Assembly: GCA_942493145.1 (NCBI GenBank)
Contig: OW818679.1
Span: 682,001-746,000, forward strand
Source: ENR-C20 sp942493145
Lineage (GTDB): Bacteria > Bacillota > Clostridia > Acetivibrionales > DTU013
Length of the DNA stretch: 64,000 nucleotides
Direction of reading: 5' to 3'
Below, piece after piece: positions 37,440-44,554 of this stretch. A model generated the notes under the pieces. That model was not told the DNA's origin. It ran no database searches and was given only the letters and a program-made list of their open reading frames with translations. The number at the start of each line of letters is the position of its first letter. Within the stretch, counting starts at the first letter, position 1. The position numbers and the translations under genes were made by a program.

Positions 37440-37955
37440 ATGAATCCAATAGTTACAATAGAAATGGAAAATGGCGGAACAATCAAGGTGGAATTATATC
37501 CTGAGATTGCGCCGAATACTGTAAGGAATTTTGTATCCCTCGTGAATGCCGGCTTTTATAATGGAATTATTTTTCACAGGGTGATCCCCGGTTTTATGAT
37601 ACAGGGAGGAGATCCAGAGGGAACGGGCATGGGAGGCTGCGGATATCAGATCAAAGGCGAATTCTCGTCAAATGGCTTCGCTAATGGCTTGAAACACTCC
37701 CGTGGAGTTCTTTCGATGGCCAGATCGGGCAGACCAGATTCCGCCGGATCTCAATTCTTTCTTATGGTAAGTGACTCGCCCCATCTGGATGGACAATATG
37801 CAGCATTCGGGAAAGTAACTGAAGGTATCGATGTAGCCGACAGTATAGTCTCGACTAAAAGGGACAGAAATGACCGTCCTCTTGAGGAGCAGAGAATGAA
37901 AAGTGTAACGGTTGATACCTTCGGAGTGGACTATGGAGAAGTGGAGAAGGCTTGA
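37440..37955 (+). CDS. Cyclophilin-type peptidyl-prolyl isomerase, cytoplasmic
   Basis: 171 residues without signal peptide. FHRVIPGFMIQGGDPEGTGMGG, split here as FHRVIPGFMIQ then GGDPEGTG, and AGSQFFLM and LDGQYAAFGKV are the cyclophilin active-site motifs. AAAGGAG precedes the ATG. Its stop overlaps the start of the fumarase alpha gene by one base. Confidence 0.93.
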   Translation: MNPIVTIEMENGGTIKVELYPEIAPNTVRNFVSLVNAGFYNGIIFHRVIPGFMIQGGDPEGTGMGGCGYQIKGEFSSNGFANGLKHSRGVLSMARSGRPDSAGSQFFLMVSDSPHLDGQYAAFGKVTEGIDVADSIVSTKRDRNDRPLEEQRMKSVTVDTFGVDYGEVEKA

Positions 37956-38797
37956 TGAGAGAACTTGATGTTTCTGTGATAGTCCAGTCCGTTGAGAAGC
38001 TCTGCATAGATGCCAACTATTATCTTAACCGGGATATTGTCGAAGCCTTGGAACAGAGCTTGAAAACTGAGGAATCAGAAACCGGCAGAGCAATTTTGCA
38101 GGAATTGATCGGAAATGCGGATATGGCAGCACGGAAAAGAATGGCTGTATGCCAGGACACGGGTATGACGGTGGTATTTATTGAACTGGGGCAGGAACTG
38201 CACATAACCGGCGGAGATTTGACCCAAGCTATAAATGAAGGTGTAAGAAGAGGCTACAGGAACGGATACCTCAGGAAATCAGTTGTGGGTGATCCTTTTG
38301 AGAGAGTGAATACAGGGGACAATACCCCTGCGATTATCCATTATGACATCGTTCCGGGTGACAGGCTAAAGCTGGTTGTAGCACCCAAGGGCTTCGGAAG
38401 TGAAAACATGAGTGCTATCCGCATGCTGAAGCCTTCAGACGGGGTGGAAGGTATGAAAAGCTTCATCCTCGAAGTGGTGGACTCCGCTGGCCCCAATCCG
38501 TGCCCTCCGGTGATAGTTGGAGTCGGAGCGGGAGGGACGATGGAAAAGGCGGCCATTCTGGCGAAGAAAGCGTTACTGAGGCCTGTCGGCGAAAGGAATG
38601 AAAATACTTTCATCTCTGAACTTGAGGAGGAAATGCTCCACAAGGTAAATATGCTCGGCATAGGTCCTGCAGGTTTGGGTGGAAGGACAACAGCTCTGGC
38701 TGTCAATATTGAAACCTGGGCAACACATATAGCAGGACTTCCGGTGGCGGTCAACATGAGCTGCCATGCAACCAGGCATGCGGAGGTGGTATTGTGA
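37955..38797 (+). CDS. fumA: Class I fumarate hydratase, alpha subunit
   Basis: 280 residues. Class I fumarases hydrate fumarate to malate with an oxygen-labile [4Fe-4S] cluster. Cys ligands are offered by MAVCQDTG, GPNPCPP and NMSCHATRH. ATG 37955 overlaps the previous stop. An upstream TTG is less likely. The beta subunit follows with a four-base overlap. L(+)-tartrate dehydratase is the closest alternative and cannot be excluded by sequence alone. Confidence 0.88.
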   Translation: MRELDVSVIVQSVEKLCIDANYYLNRDIVEALEQSLKTEESETGRAILQELIGNADMAARKRMAVCQDTGMTVVFIELGQELHITGGDLTQAINEGVRRGYRNGYLRKSVVGDPFERVNTGDNTPAIIHYDIVPGDRLKLVVAPKGFGSENMSAIRMLKPSDGVEGMKSFILEVVDSAGPNPCPPVIVGVGAGGTMEKAAILAKKALLRPVGERNENTFISELEEEMLHKVNMLGIGPAGLGGRTTALAVNIETWATHIAGLPVAVNMSCHATRHAEVVL

Positions 38798-39345
38798 TTA
38801 GAATTGAAGCCCCACTGGAAAAGGATGTGATTGCCAGACTCAAGGCCGGAGATGCGGTAAGCATCAGCGGGACGATATACATGGCCAGAGATGCTGCCCA
38901 CAAGCGGTTGATAGCGCTTTTGAACGAAGGCTGTCCGCTGCCATTTGATGTCAGGGACCAGATCATCTATTATGCAGGGCCTTGCCCTGAAAGGCCGGGT
39001 GAGGTCATAGGGTCTGCAGGCCCCACGACAAGTGGGAGGATGGATGCTTATACCCCGGCGCTTATCGGTCTTGGACTTTCAGGAATGATTGGAAAAGGTG
39101 CAAGGAACAGTGAGGTTGTAGCAGCCATGATCAAATCAGGCGCAGTTTATTTCGGCGCGACAGGAGGTGCTGCCGCTTCCATTGCCGGAGCAGTAGTGGC
39201 TTCGGAAGTCATCGCATTTCCGGAATTGGGGGCTGAAGCGGTCAGAAAGCTCACTGTTCAGGACTTTAGGGTGACGGTCATCATCGATTCATATGGCAAT
39301 AATCTTTATACAATAGGCAAGGAGAAATACAGGCTTGCGTTTTAG
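38794..39345 (+). CDS. fumB: Class I fumarate hydratase, beta subunit
   Basis: 183 residues. The motif GPTTSGRMDAYTP and GKGARNSEVV are typical of the C-terminal half of class I fumarase, here a separate subunit as in many anaerobes. GTG start with CGGAGGTGG upstream, four-base overlap with the alpha subunit. Confidence 0.88.
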   Translation: MIRIEAPLEKDVIARLKAGDAVSISGTIYMARDAAHKRLIALLNEGCPLPFDVRDQIIYYAGPCPERPGEVIGSAGPTTSGRMDAYTPALIGLGLSGMIGKGARNSEVVAAMIKSGAVYFGATGGAAASIAGAVVASEVIAFPELGAEAVRKLTVQDFRVTVIIDSYGNNLYTIGKEKYRLAF

Positions 39346-39444
39346 ATAGAAAAAACAGGATTTGATTTTGAGGGCAAAAAAACTGGGTATATTATTAATG
39401 ATTTATATTATATAATGTAAATGTATATACAGGAGGAGATAATT

Positions 39445-39654
39445 ATGGCACAGGTTACCAAGGATATGATAATATCCGATGTTTTAAGATTGGACAAGGG
39501 AACAGTACCAATCTTTTTGAACAGCGGCATGCACTGTCTGGGCTGCCCGTCATCTTCGGGCGAAAGCATTGAAGATGCCTGCTCGATACATGGTATAGAC
39601 GCTGACGTGCTTGTAAAGCAACTGAATGATTACCTCGCTGACAAGCAGGCTTAA
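39445..39654 (+). CDS. DUF1858 domain protein
   Basis: 69 residues from ATG 39445, which follows AGGAGGAG. HCLGCPSSSGESIEDACSIH carries the CxxC pair of the DUF1858 family. In other bacteria the same domain is found alone or fused to hybrid-cluster or sulfur-related proteins. The function is not established. Cys positions suggest metal or redox binding. Monocistronic with its own terminator. Confidence 0.85.
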   Translation: MAQVTKDMIISDVLRLDKGTVPIFLNSGMHCLGCPSSSGESIEDACSIHGIDADVLVKQLNDYLADKQA

Positions 39655-39688
39655 TTATTGCTGATACAGCATGTTTTATGCAAAATAG

Positions 39689-39731
39689 CCGAACAATAAT
39701 CTGATATACTTGATTATTGTTCGGATTTTTT
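39689..39731 (+). terminator. Terminator after the DUF1858 gene
   Basis: CCGAACAATAATC at 39689-39701 and its exact complement at 39712-39724 form a 13-pair stem, followed by ATTTTTTG. Confidence 0.9.
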
Positions 39732-39841
39732 GTTTTCTTATATTGTATTTATATATATTTGAAGATATAATCTTATGTTGTATGACTTTATTGGTCTATT
39801 AAATTAATGATAAGAAGTATACCAGGCGGGAGGCACATATT

Positions 39842-41113
39842 ATGGCGGTAAAAGTTGTAATTGGCACACAATGGGGAGATGAAGGTAAAGGTAAATATAT
39901 AGATATGCTGGCAAGGCATTCCGATTTGGTGGTCAGATTTTCCGGCGGCAACAATGCAGGCCACACAATAGTAGCCGATGGAGTAAAATATGCACTCCAT
40001 TTGATACCATCCGGGATACTGCACAAGGGTAAAACCTGCATTATAGCAAATGGGGTAGTAGTTGATCCGGCTGTTCTGATTGAGGAAATCAATGACCTTC
40101 AAAAAAAGGGAATAGATACCAGCGGACTTCTCATAAGCGACAGGGCTCACCTTATAATGCCTTACCACAGGGAACTGGACAAACTGCAGGAAGAGTTCAG
40201 GGGAAGCAATAACATAGGTACGACAAGAAGAGGTATAGGCCCGGCATATTCGGATAAGACAGACAGATGCGGCATCAGGATGTGCGATTTCATCGATGCT
40301 GATGAGTTCGCAAAAAAGGTGAGGGAGAATCTTGAGGTCAAGAACCTTATCATTGAGAAGGTATATGGCGGAAAGGGATTCAATGCGGACGACATCATAA
40401 AGGAATATGCAGAATATGCAAAAATCCTTAAAAGTCAGGTCAAAGACGTAAATGTGATCATTTCCGATGCAATTGCAAATAATAAGGAAATACTGTTGGA
40501 GGGTGCACAGGCGACATTCCTGGATCTGGACTTTGGCACATATCCATATGTCACTTCATCAAATCCGGTAGCAGGCGGTGTATGCACCGGTGCAGGAATT
40601 GGCCCCATACATGTGAATGAGGTCTTCGGAGTCCTCAAAGCATATACCTCCAGGGTGGGAGCGGGTCCGTTCCCCACGGAACAGGCCAACGAGACAGGAG
40701 ATACCATAAGGGAACTCGGATGGGAATATGGCACGACCACCGGAAGACCAAGGCGTTGCGGATGGCTGGATACGGTGATGATCCGTTATGCGGCGGGGAT
40801 CAACGGTTTGACGGGCCTTGCAATAAACCATGTGGATACCATTGGTAAACTCAATAACATCAAGCTTTGCACTGCATATAAGAAGGACGGAGAGATAATC
40901 ACCCATTTCCCGGCCAGCCTCAAGGAACTGGCCAAATGCGAGCCGATATATGAGGAATTTGAGAGCTGGGCTGAGGACATCTCCGGAGTGAGGAAATTCG
41001 AAGACCTTCCTGAGAATGCCAAAAAGTACCTTAAGAGGATAGAAGAGCTTGTAGGCGTTAAGGTTAAACTCATAGGCGTCGGCAAGGGCAGGGAAGAGAC
41101 AATCGTAGTATGA
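39842..41113 (+). CDS. purA: Adenylosuccinate synthetase
   Basis: Joins IMP and aspartate with GTP in AMP synthesis. 423 residues. GTQWGDEGKGK at 8-18 is the GTP loop with the catalytic Asp, and GGNNAGHTI, TTTGRPRRCGW and GVKVKLIGVGKGRE follow. GGGAGG precedes the ATG. Next gene is tRNA-Lys. Confidence 0.96.
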   Translation: MAVKVVIGTQWGDEGKGKYIDMLARHSDLVVRFSGGNNAGHTIVADGVKYALHLIPSGILHKGKTCIIANGVVVDPAVLIEEINDLQKKGIDTSGLLISDRAHLIMPYHRELDKLQEEFRGSNNIGTTRRGIGPAYSDKTDRCGIRMCDFIDADEFAKKVRENLEVKNLIIEKVYGGKGFNADDIIKEYAEYAKILKSQVKDVNVIISDAIANNKEILLEGAQATFLDLDFGTYPYVTSSNPVAGGVCTGAGIGPIHVNEVFGVLKAYTSRVGAGPFPTEQANETGDTIRELGWEYGTTTGRPRRCGWLDTVMIRYAAGINGLTGLAINHVDTIGKLNNIKLCTAYKKDGEIITHFPASLKELAKCEPIYEEFESWAEDISGVRKFEDLPENAKKYLKRIEELVGVKVKLIGVGKGREETIVV

Positions 41114-41155
41114 TAACGAACCGGTTAATGCAAAAATGACAATTAAAATATACGG

Positions 41156-41185
41156 TTGACAAAACCACAGGCTATAAGGTATCAT
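41156..41185 (+). promoter_or_regulatory. Promoter of tRNA-Lys
   Basis: TTGACA at 41156-41161, an 18-base spacer and TATCAT at 41180-41185. The tRNA starts about 66 bases downstream. Confidence 0.65.
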
Positions 41186-41251
41186 ATATACTTGTGCGGC
41201 AAAAAACCGTCACAAAAAGCTTCCTTGCATAAATGCCCGGAAGCATGATTT

Positions 41252-41328
41252 GGGCCATTAGCTCAGCTGGCTAGAGCACTTGACTTTTAATCAAGGGGTC
41301 CGCGGTTCGAACCCGCGATGGCTCACCA
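41252..41328 (+). tRNA. tRNA-Lys (anticodon TTT)
   Basis: A complete 77-base cloverleaf: acceptor GGGCCAT/ATGGCTC, D-arm GCTC/GAGC, anticodon arm CTTGA-CTTTTAA-TCAAG with TTT, T-arm CGCGG-TTCGAAC-CCGCG and encoded CCA. The block of repeats and accessory genes begins right after it. Confidence 0.97.
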
Positions 41329-41329
41329 A

Positions 41330-41395
41330 AGAAAAGACAGAAAAGAGGCAACTTCGTGAAGAGAAGCTGTCTCTTTTCTGTCTTTTCTACCTTTT
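41330..41395 (+). terminator. Strong terminator after tRNA-Lys
   Basis: AGAAAAGACAGAAAAGAG at 41330-41347 is the exact complement of 41371-41388. An inner CTTC/GAAG stem lies in the loop, and the whole is followed by ACCTTTTAC. Confidence 0.8.
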
Positions 41396-41456
41396 ACAAT
41401 AGGGAAAAGTTCAGGTCCGCCAAGACTCAGGTTCAAATAATTTATTGAAATACTGG
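41396..41456 (+). repeat. Dispersed repeat B, partial copy 0
   Basis: Shares GGGAAAA, AGGT-CGCCA-GACTCA and TTGAAATACTGG with the copy at 42470-42562. The left part of the full repeat (the AAGGAGGCTCA side) is missing. Confidence 0.55.
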
Positions 41457-41668
41457 ATATTATTTGCAAAATAATAAATTTCTTGACAAATCTGTTCTCT
41501 ATAACATAGACTTTAATTAGAATATTTAAAGAGCAGGCGATATACATTTATTTTGTGTGTGAAGGCTGGGTTGGCTAATCAGGCTGGCAGCAGGAGAGAA
41601 TACCCTGGGACTATAATTCGATAAAATTATGGAGCCATAGGTGTTTTACGAGGTTGGAGCTGGAATTT

Positions 41669-42061
41669 ATGAATAAAATTCGCATTGACATGATGAAAGG
41701 GAATAGAATTACATTATTAATATTGCTTATATTCTTTTCTATTCTGTCCATATATATTCCTCATGGAGCAGTTGAGGCTTATGAGCATAATGAGTATGAG
41801 AACTTGTTCAAGTTTTTTACCAATAGCAATAAACCGGAATCGAGCTTAAAAAAAATACTTAAGAAAATAAGAGTAGTTTTTCTTAAAATAATCAGACTGC
41901 CACAAGTAAAAACAAACATAGCAGAAATAACAAATGCTATTTTATCATTATTCAATATAAACATTTCTGCAATAAAAAATCTTCACATGTTTTCGGTTCT
42001 ATGTCACTATTTCCATGGGGGTAAATTTAAAATAGAAAGCACTCTAATTTGTTGCCATTAA
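41669..42061 (+). CDS. Small putative secreted or membrane-anchored protein, unrecognised
   Basis: About 130 residues. The N-terminus (NRITLLILLIFFSILSIYIP at about 11-30) is a hydrophobic segment ending near HGAVEA, which could be a signal peptide. The rest is Lys/Ile-rich and ends in Cys-Cys-His. GGAGCTGG precedes ATG 41669, and a TTGACA with a weak -10 lies at 41483-41512. Codon use is A/T-rich unlike the genes to the right. I do not recognise it, and it may not be a functional gene. Confidence 0.35.
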   Translation: MNKIRIDMMKGNRITLLILLIFFSILSIYIPHGAVEAYEHNEYENLFKFFTNSNKPESSLKKILKKIRVVFLKIIRLPQVKTNIAEITNAILSLFNINISAIKNLHMFSVLCHYFHGGKFKIESTLICCH

Positions 42062-42154
42062 TGGGCGTTTAAGATTTAAGCCCATTATATGCAATAACTC
42101 CGGTTTTCGCATGCCTGCTTCAACACGCAAGGTCCATTTGTATGTCAGCATGTA

Positions 42155-42376
42155 ATGATAAGGAGTAATAAGAGTGTTTTTTACTGTGTAAAAAATGGAA
42201 ATCAAAAGTATTATGTTCTTTGTATTTATGTAAAAAATAGCTCAAGACTGGATGGCAATAAGGTGGATATCGAATTGGAGATGGCAGCCTTGGCGAAAAA
42301 CACTATGCAATACAATGCACTTGCTCAAATGGCGGGCTACAGTAAAATAGTAATGGTTATAAAAGAAGGCAAATAG
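42155..42376 (+). pseudogene. flgB: Remnant of flagellar rod protein FlgB (C-terminal part)
   Basis: From about codon 29 the frame reads SSRLDGNKVDIELEMAALAK, then NTMQYNALAQMAG and a VIKEGK end. This matches the conserved C-terminal part of FlgB (NVD, EM, LAKN, Y-ALxQ). The N-terminal rod motif is missing and the first ~28 codons do not look like FlgB. ATG 42155 overlaps an AAGGAG and is probably fortuitous. No other flagellar gene is in the window. I therefore call a truncated relic. Confidence 0.6.
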
Positions 42377-42469
42377 TAAATGGTTTGGAAGTACGCTGTA
42401 CCATTTGCAGGAACGCAAAAATGCAGCGTAGTTACTTTTTAGAATATCGTAACGTTGCAATAACATCTT

Positions 42470-42562
42470 CACCCTTATACAAGGAGGCTCAGTTTAGGTA
42501 ATATGGGGAAAATCTTAGGTTCGCCAGGACTCATGGCCGACATGGTTTCTTGAAATACTGGC
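42470..42562 (+). repeat. Dispersed repeat B, copy 1
   Basis: CAAGGAGGCTCAGTTTAGGT, then AATATGGGGAAAA, TTAGGTTCGCCAGGACTCA and TTGAAATACTGG. The same segment occurs in reverse complement at 53327-53420 and 59892-59976, and in part at 41396-41456. Weaker similarity extends left to about 42433. This copy lies about 95 bases before the AraC-type regulator. Confidence 0.75.
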
Positions 42563-42657
42563 TTTTATTAAGTATAATAAGACATAATGAGGTACATATA
42601 ATGGCGAAGATGTTGTTGTTGAAAGACCAGCTATAGGAAGACAATAGGAGGAAGGAT

Positions 42658-44229
42658 ATGCTGACGGTACTAATAGCGGAAAAAGACGAAGAACAACTCG
42701 AGCACATTTTGGGATTGGTTAACTGGGGCGTATATGGTTTTGAAGTCATCGGGCATTGCGGCGACGGCATTACCGCGATGGAGGCTATATTCAGGATGCT
42801 GCCCGACTTGGTATTCACTAACGATGATTTGCCAAGGCTCAACGGGATAGAACTGATTGACCACATAAAGGAGCACGGTATTTCATGCGATATCGCGATT
42901 ATCAGCGAGATGGAGAGTTTTGAGGTCGCACACAAAGCCATGCGCCTGGGAATTGAGGAGTATTTGCTCAAGCCAGTTGACAGGGATGAGCTCATACGCG
43001 TTTTGAAGAAATATGCCGAGCGGCGCTGGGGTGTCAACGGGAAGGACATCAATGAGCGCTTTTTAGGGACAAGACGGCTGCTGCGCAATTCCTTCATGGA
43101 CAGTTTTACCGCTCTTACCGCTCTGGAATACTATTCCATAGAATACATGAACCTGAAATACCACTTTAAGTTCCGTGAAGGGGTCTTCCAGTCGGCGATT
43201 ATTGTGGTCAAAGGTATATTGGGCGAGGAGAACGGAGAATTCCTTGAGTCTCTGATTGTGGATGTACGCGCGAGGTTTGACCCAGTATGCTATGAGATGA
43301 TTCCGTATATTCAGGGACACTTCAGGGTATCTTTTATTTTCAACTATGGAGAAGACAGTTGCGCTGGAGAGAGGCTGCCCGAGCTTTTCGCCATTGTACG
43401 GGAGCACCTTGATAAGTGTGGTTGTGAAAATGCGGTCTTCTGTGTGGGGATCGGGCTTCCGGAATATGATTCCACAAAGCTCAGGCGGACGCTGGAAACC
43501 GCCGAGCGCGCCGTTCGTTGCGGTATACTACGCTGCCAAAACAAACTATATTCTTATGGAAAGATGGAATTTGAAAAGCTTACGAGCCTCGATATCCTGA
43601 CGTCCACATTACTTGGCGATTTGAAAAGCTGTGCCGAGGCGCTCGATATCGGAGGATTTGAGCGTGTAGTCCGAGGCGCTTTCAGCCCGGTTTCATTCAG
43701 GACCGATCCAGCGATTCTTATCGATATATGCGGAGCTATCATTGACTCGGTTATCGAGGTGTTCAAAACCGAAGAAGATACCAACAGTCTACCGGAACGT
43801 AAGGTAATACTTGACCGTCTGGGGAGCGAAACCACCTTGGCCGATACCATATCCGACCTTGTATCATGGGCGCAGAGCCTGTTTTCACGGCGACTGAAGG
43901 AGCGCGAATATGTGCGTCCGGTACGGGAAGCGATGCGTTATGTGGAAGCTAATTGCACACAGCCGCTTACGCTTGAGCGGGTCGCGGAGCAAGTGCATTT
44001 AAACTCATCATACTTCAGCACTATATTCAAGAAGGAAGCAGGGCAGAAATTTTCCGACTACCTGACAAGCTGCAGGATTAACGAGGCGAAACGATTGTTG
44101 AGAGAAAGCAGCTTAAGAATTGCGCAGATCTGTTTCGCAGTGGGGTATAACGATATTAAGCATTTCAGCAAGATTTTTACAAAATCAGTAGGAATAAAGC
44201 CTTCTGCCTACAGGGCTTTGCACGGGTAA
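42658..44229 (+). CDS. AraC-type response regulator with a degenerate receiver
   Basis: 523 residues. Receiver domain at 1-120: at the phosphoacceptor position the usual T-D reads T54-N55 (LVFTNDDLP), while the Lys of LLKPVDRDEL is kept. A ~280-residue middle region follows with no recognised domain. The C-terminal ~100 residues are an AraC double helix-turn-helix (LERVAEQVHLNSSYFSTIFK and YNDIKHFSKIFTKSVGIKPS). AGGAGGA precedes the ATG. The plan is YesN-like, but no histidine kinase is near, which fits phosphorylation-independent or ligand-based control. It probably controls the transhydroxylase operon that follows. Confidence 0.85.
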   Translation: MLTVLIAEKDEEQLEHILGLVNWGVYGFEVIGHCGDGITAMEAIFRMLPDLVFTNDDLPRLNGIELIDHIKEHGISCDIAIISEMESFEVAHKAMRLGIEEYLLKPVDRDELIRVLKKYAERRWGVNGKDINERFLGTRRLLRNSFMDSFTALTALEYYSIEYMNLKYHFKFREGVFQSAIIVVKGILGEENGEFLESLIVDVRARFDPVCYEMIPYIQGHFRVSFIFNYGEDSCAGERLPELFAIVREHLDKCGCENAVFCVGIGLPEYDSTKLRRTLETAERAVRCGILRCQNKLYSYGKMEFEKLTSLDILTSTLLGDLKSCAEALDIGGFERVVRGAFSPVSFRTDPAILIDICGAIIDSVIEVFKTEEDTNSLPERKVILDRLGSETTLADTISDLVSWAQSLFSRRLKEREYVRPVREAMRYVEANCTQPLTLERVAEQVHLNSSYFSTIFKKEAGQKFSDYLTSCRINEAKRLLRESSLRIAQICFAVGYNDIKHFSKIFTKSVGIKPSAYRALHG

Positions 44230-44255
44230 ATTACTATAGATAATGACAGGTAAAA

Positions 44256-44302
44256 CACCCGCTTGATAAACCGCAAAATATTTGCGGTTTATCAAGCGGG
44301 TG
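44256..44302 (+). terminator. Perfect 22-bp hairpin after the regulator gene
   Basis: CACCCGCTTGATAAACCGCAAA split as 44256-44277 pairs exactly with 44281-44302, loop ATA. No T-run follows, so its terminator role is likely but not certain. The same design (long perfect stem, three-base loop) is seen at 16578 and 54740. Confidence 0.7.
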
Positions 44303-44387
44303 GAACTATAAAGCGGTAAGATTAAGTAGCTTTAAGGTAAAAAAGCAGCTCAATTTATTAAATGGTCGTTTTTGTCTCAAAACTATT

Positions 44388-44487
44388 GCCCACTGACACC
44401 TAAAAATAATCCCACTGATTCCAAACATACTCGCCTTTTCATTATTTATAAAGTAATGTTTAATTAAATAGTGATATTCTTTAACAA
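44388..44487 (+). promoter_or_regulatory. Leader repeat C, copy 1, upstream of transhydroxylase 1
   Basis: A 26-base stretch at 44417-44442 (starting GATTCCAAACATACTCGCC) is identical to 63586-63611. The similarity extends on both sides over about 100 bases (left GCCC-CTGRC-CACC, right ATTATTTA and TCTTTAAC). It ends about 65 bases before the GTG of the large subunit. Either a shared regulatory region or debris of the same mobile element. The rest of 44303-44554 holds no gene. Confidence 0.7.
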
Positions 44488-44554
44488 AATCTCTTAGCCA
44501 GTAATCAAATATTAGCAACGATAACTAATTCTTTAGTAATAAGGGGGAAACAGA

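Noticed and set aside
41252..41328. tRNA-Lys as an integration site of the island
   Set aside because: No duplicated tRNA 3' end and no integrase or recombinase gene was seen in the window. The right end of the island is outside, so it is kept only as a possibility.
44306..44518. Minus-strand frames over leader repeat C (also at 63418-63699) sharing EKASMFGI
   Set aside because: The similarity is a by-product of the DNA repeat. The frames differ outside it and have no ribosome sites.
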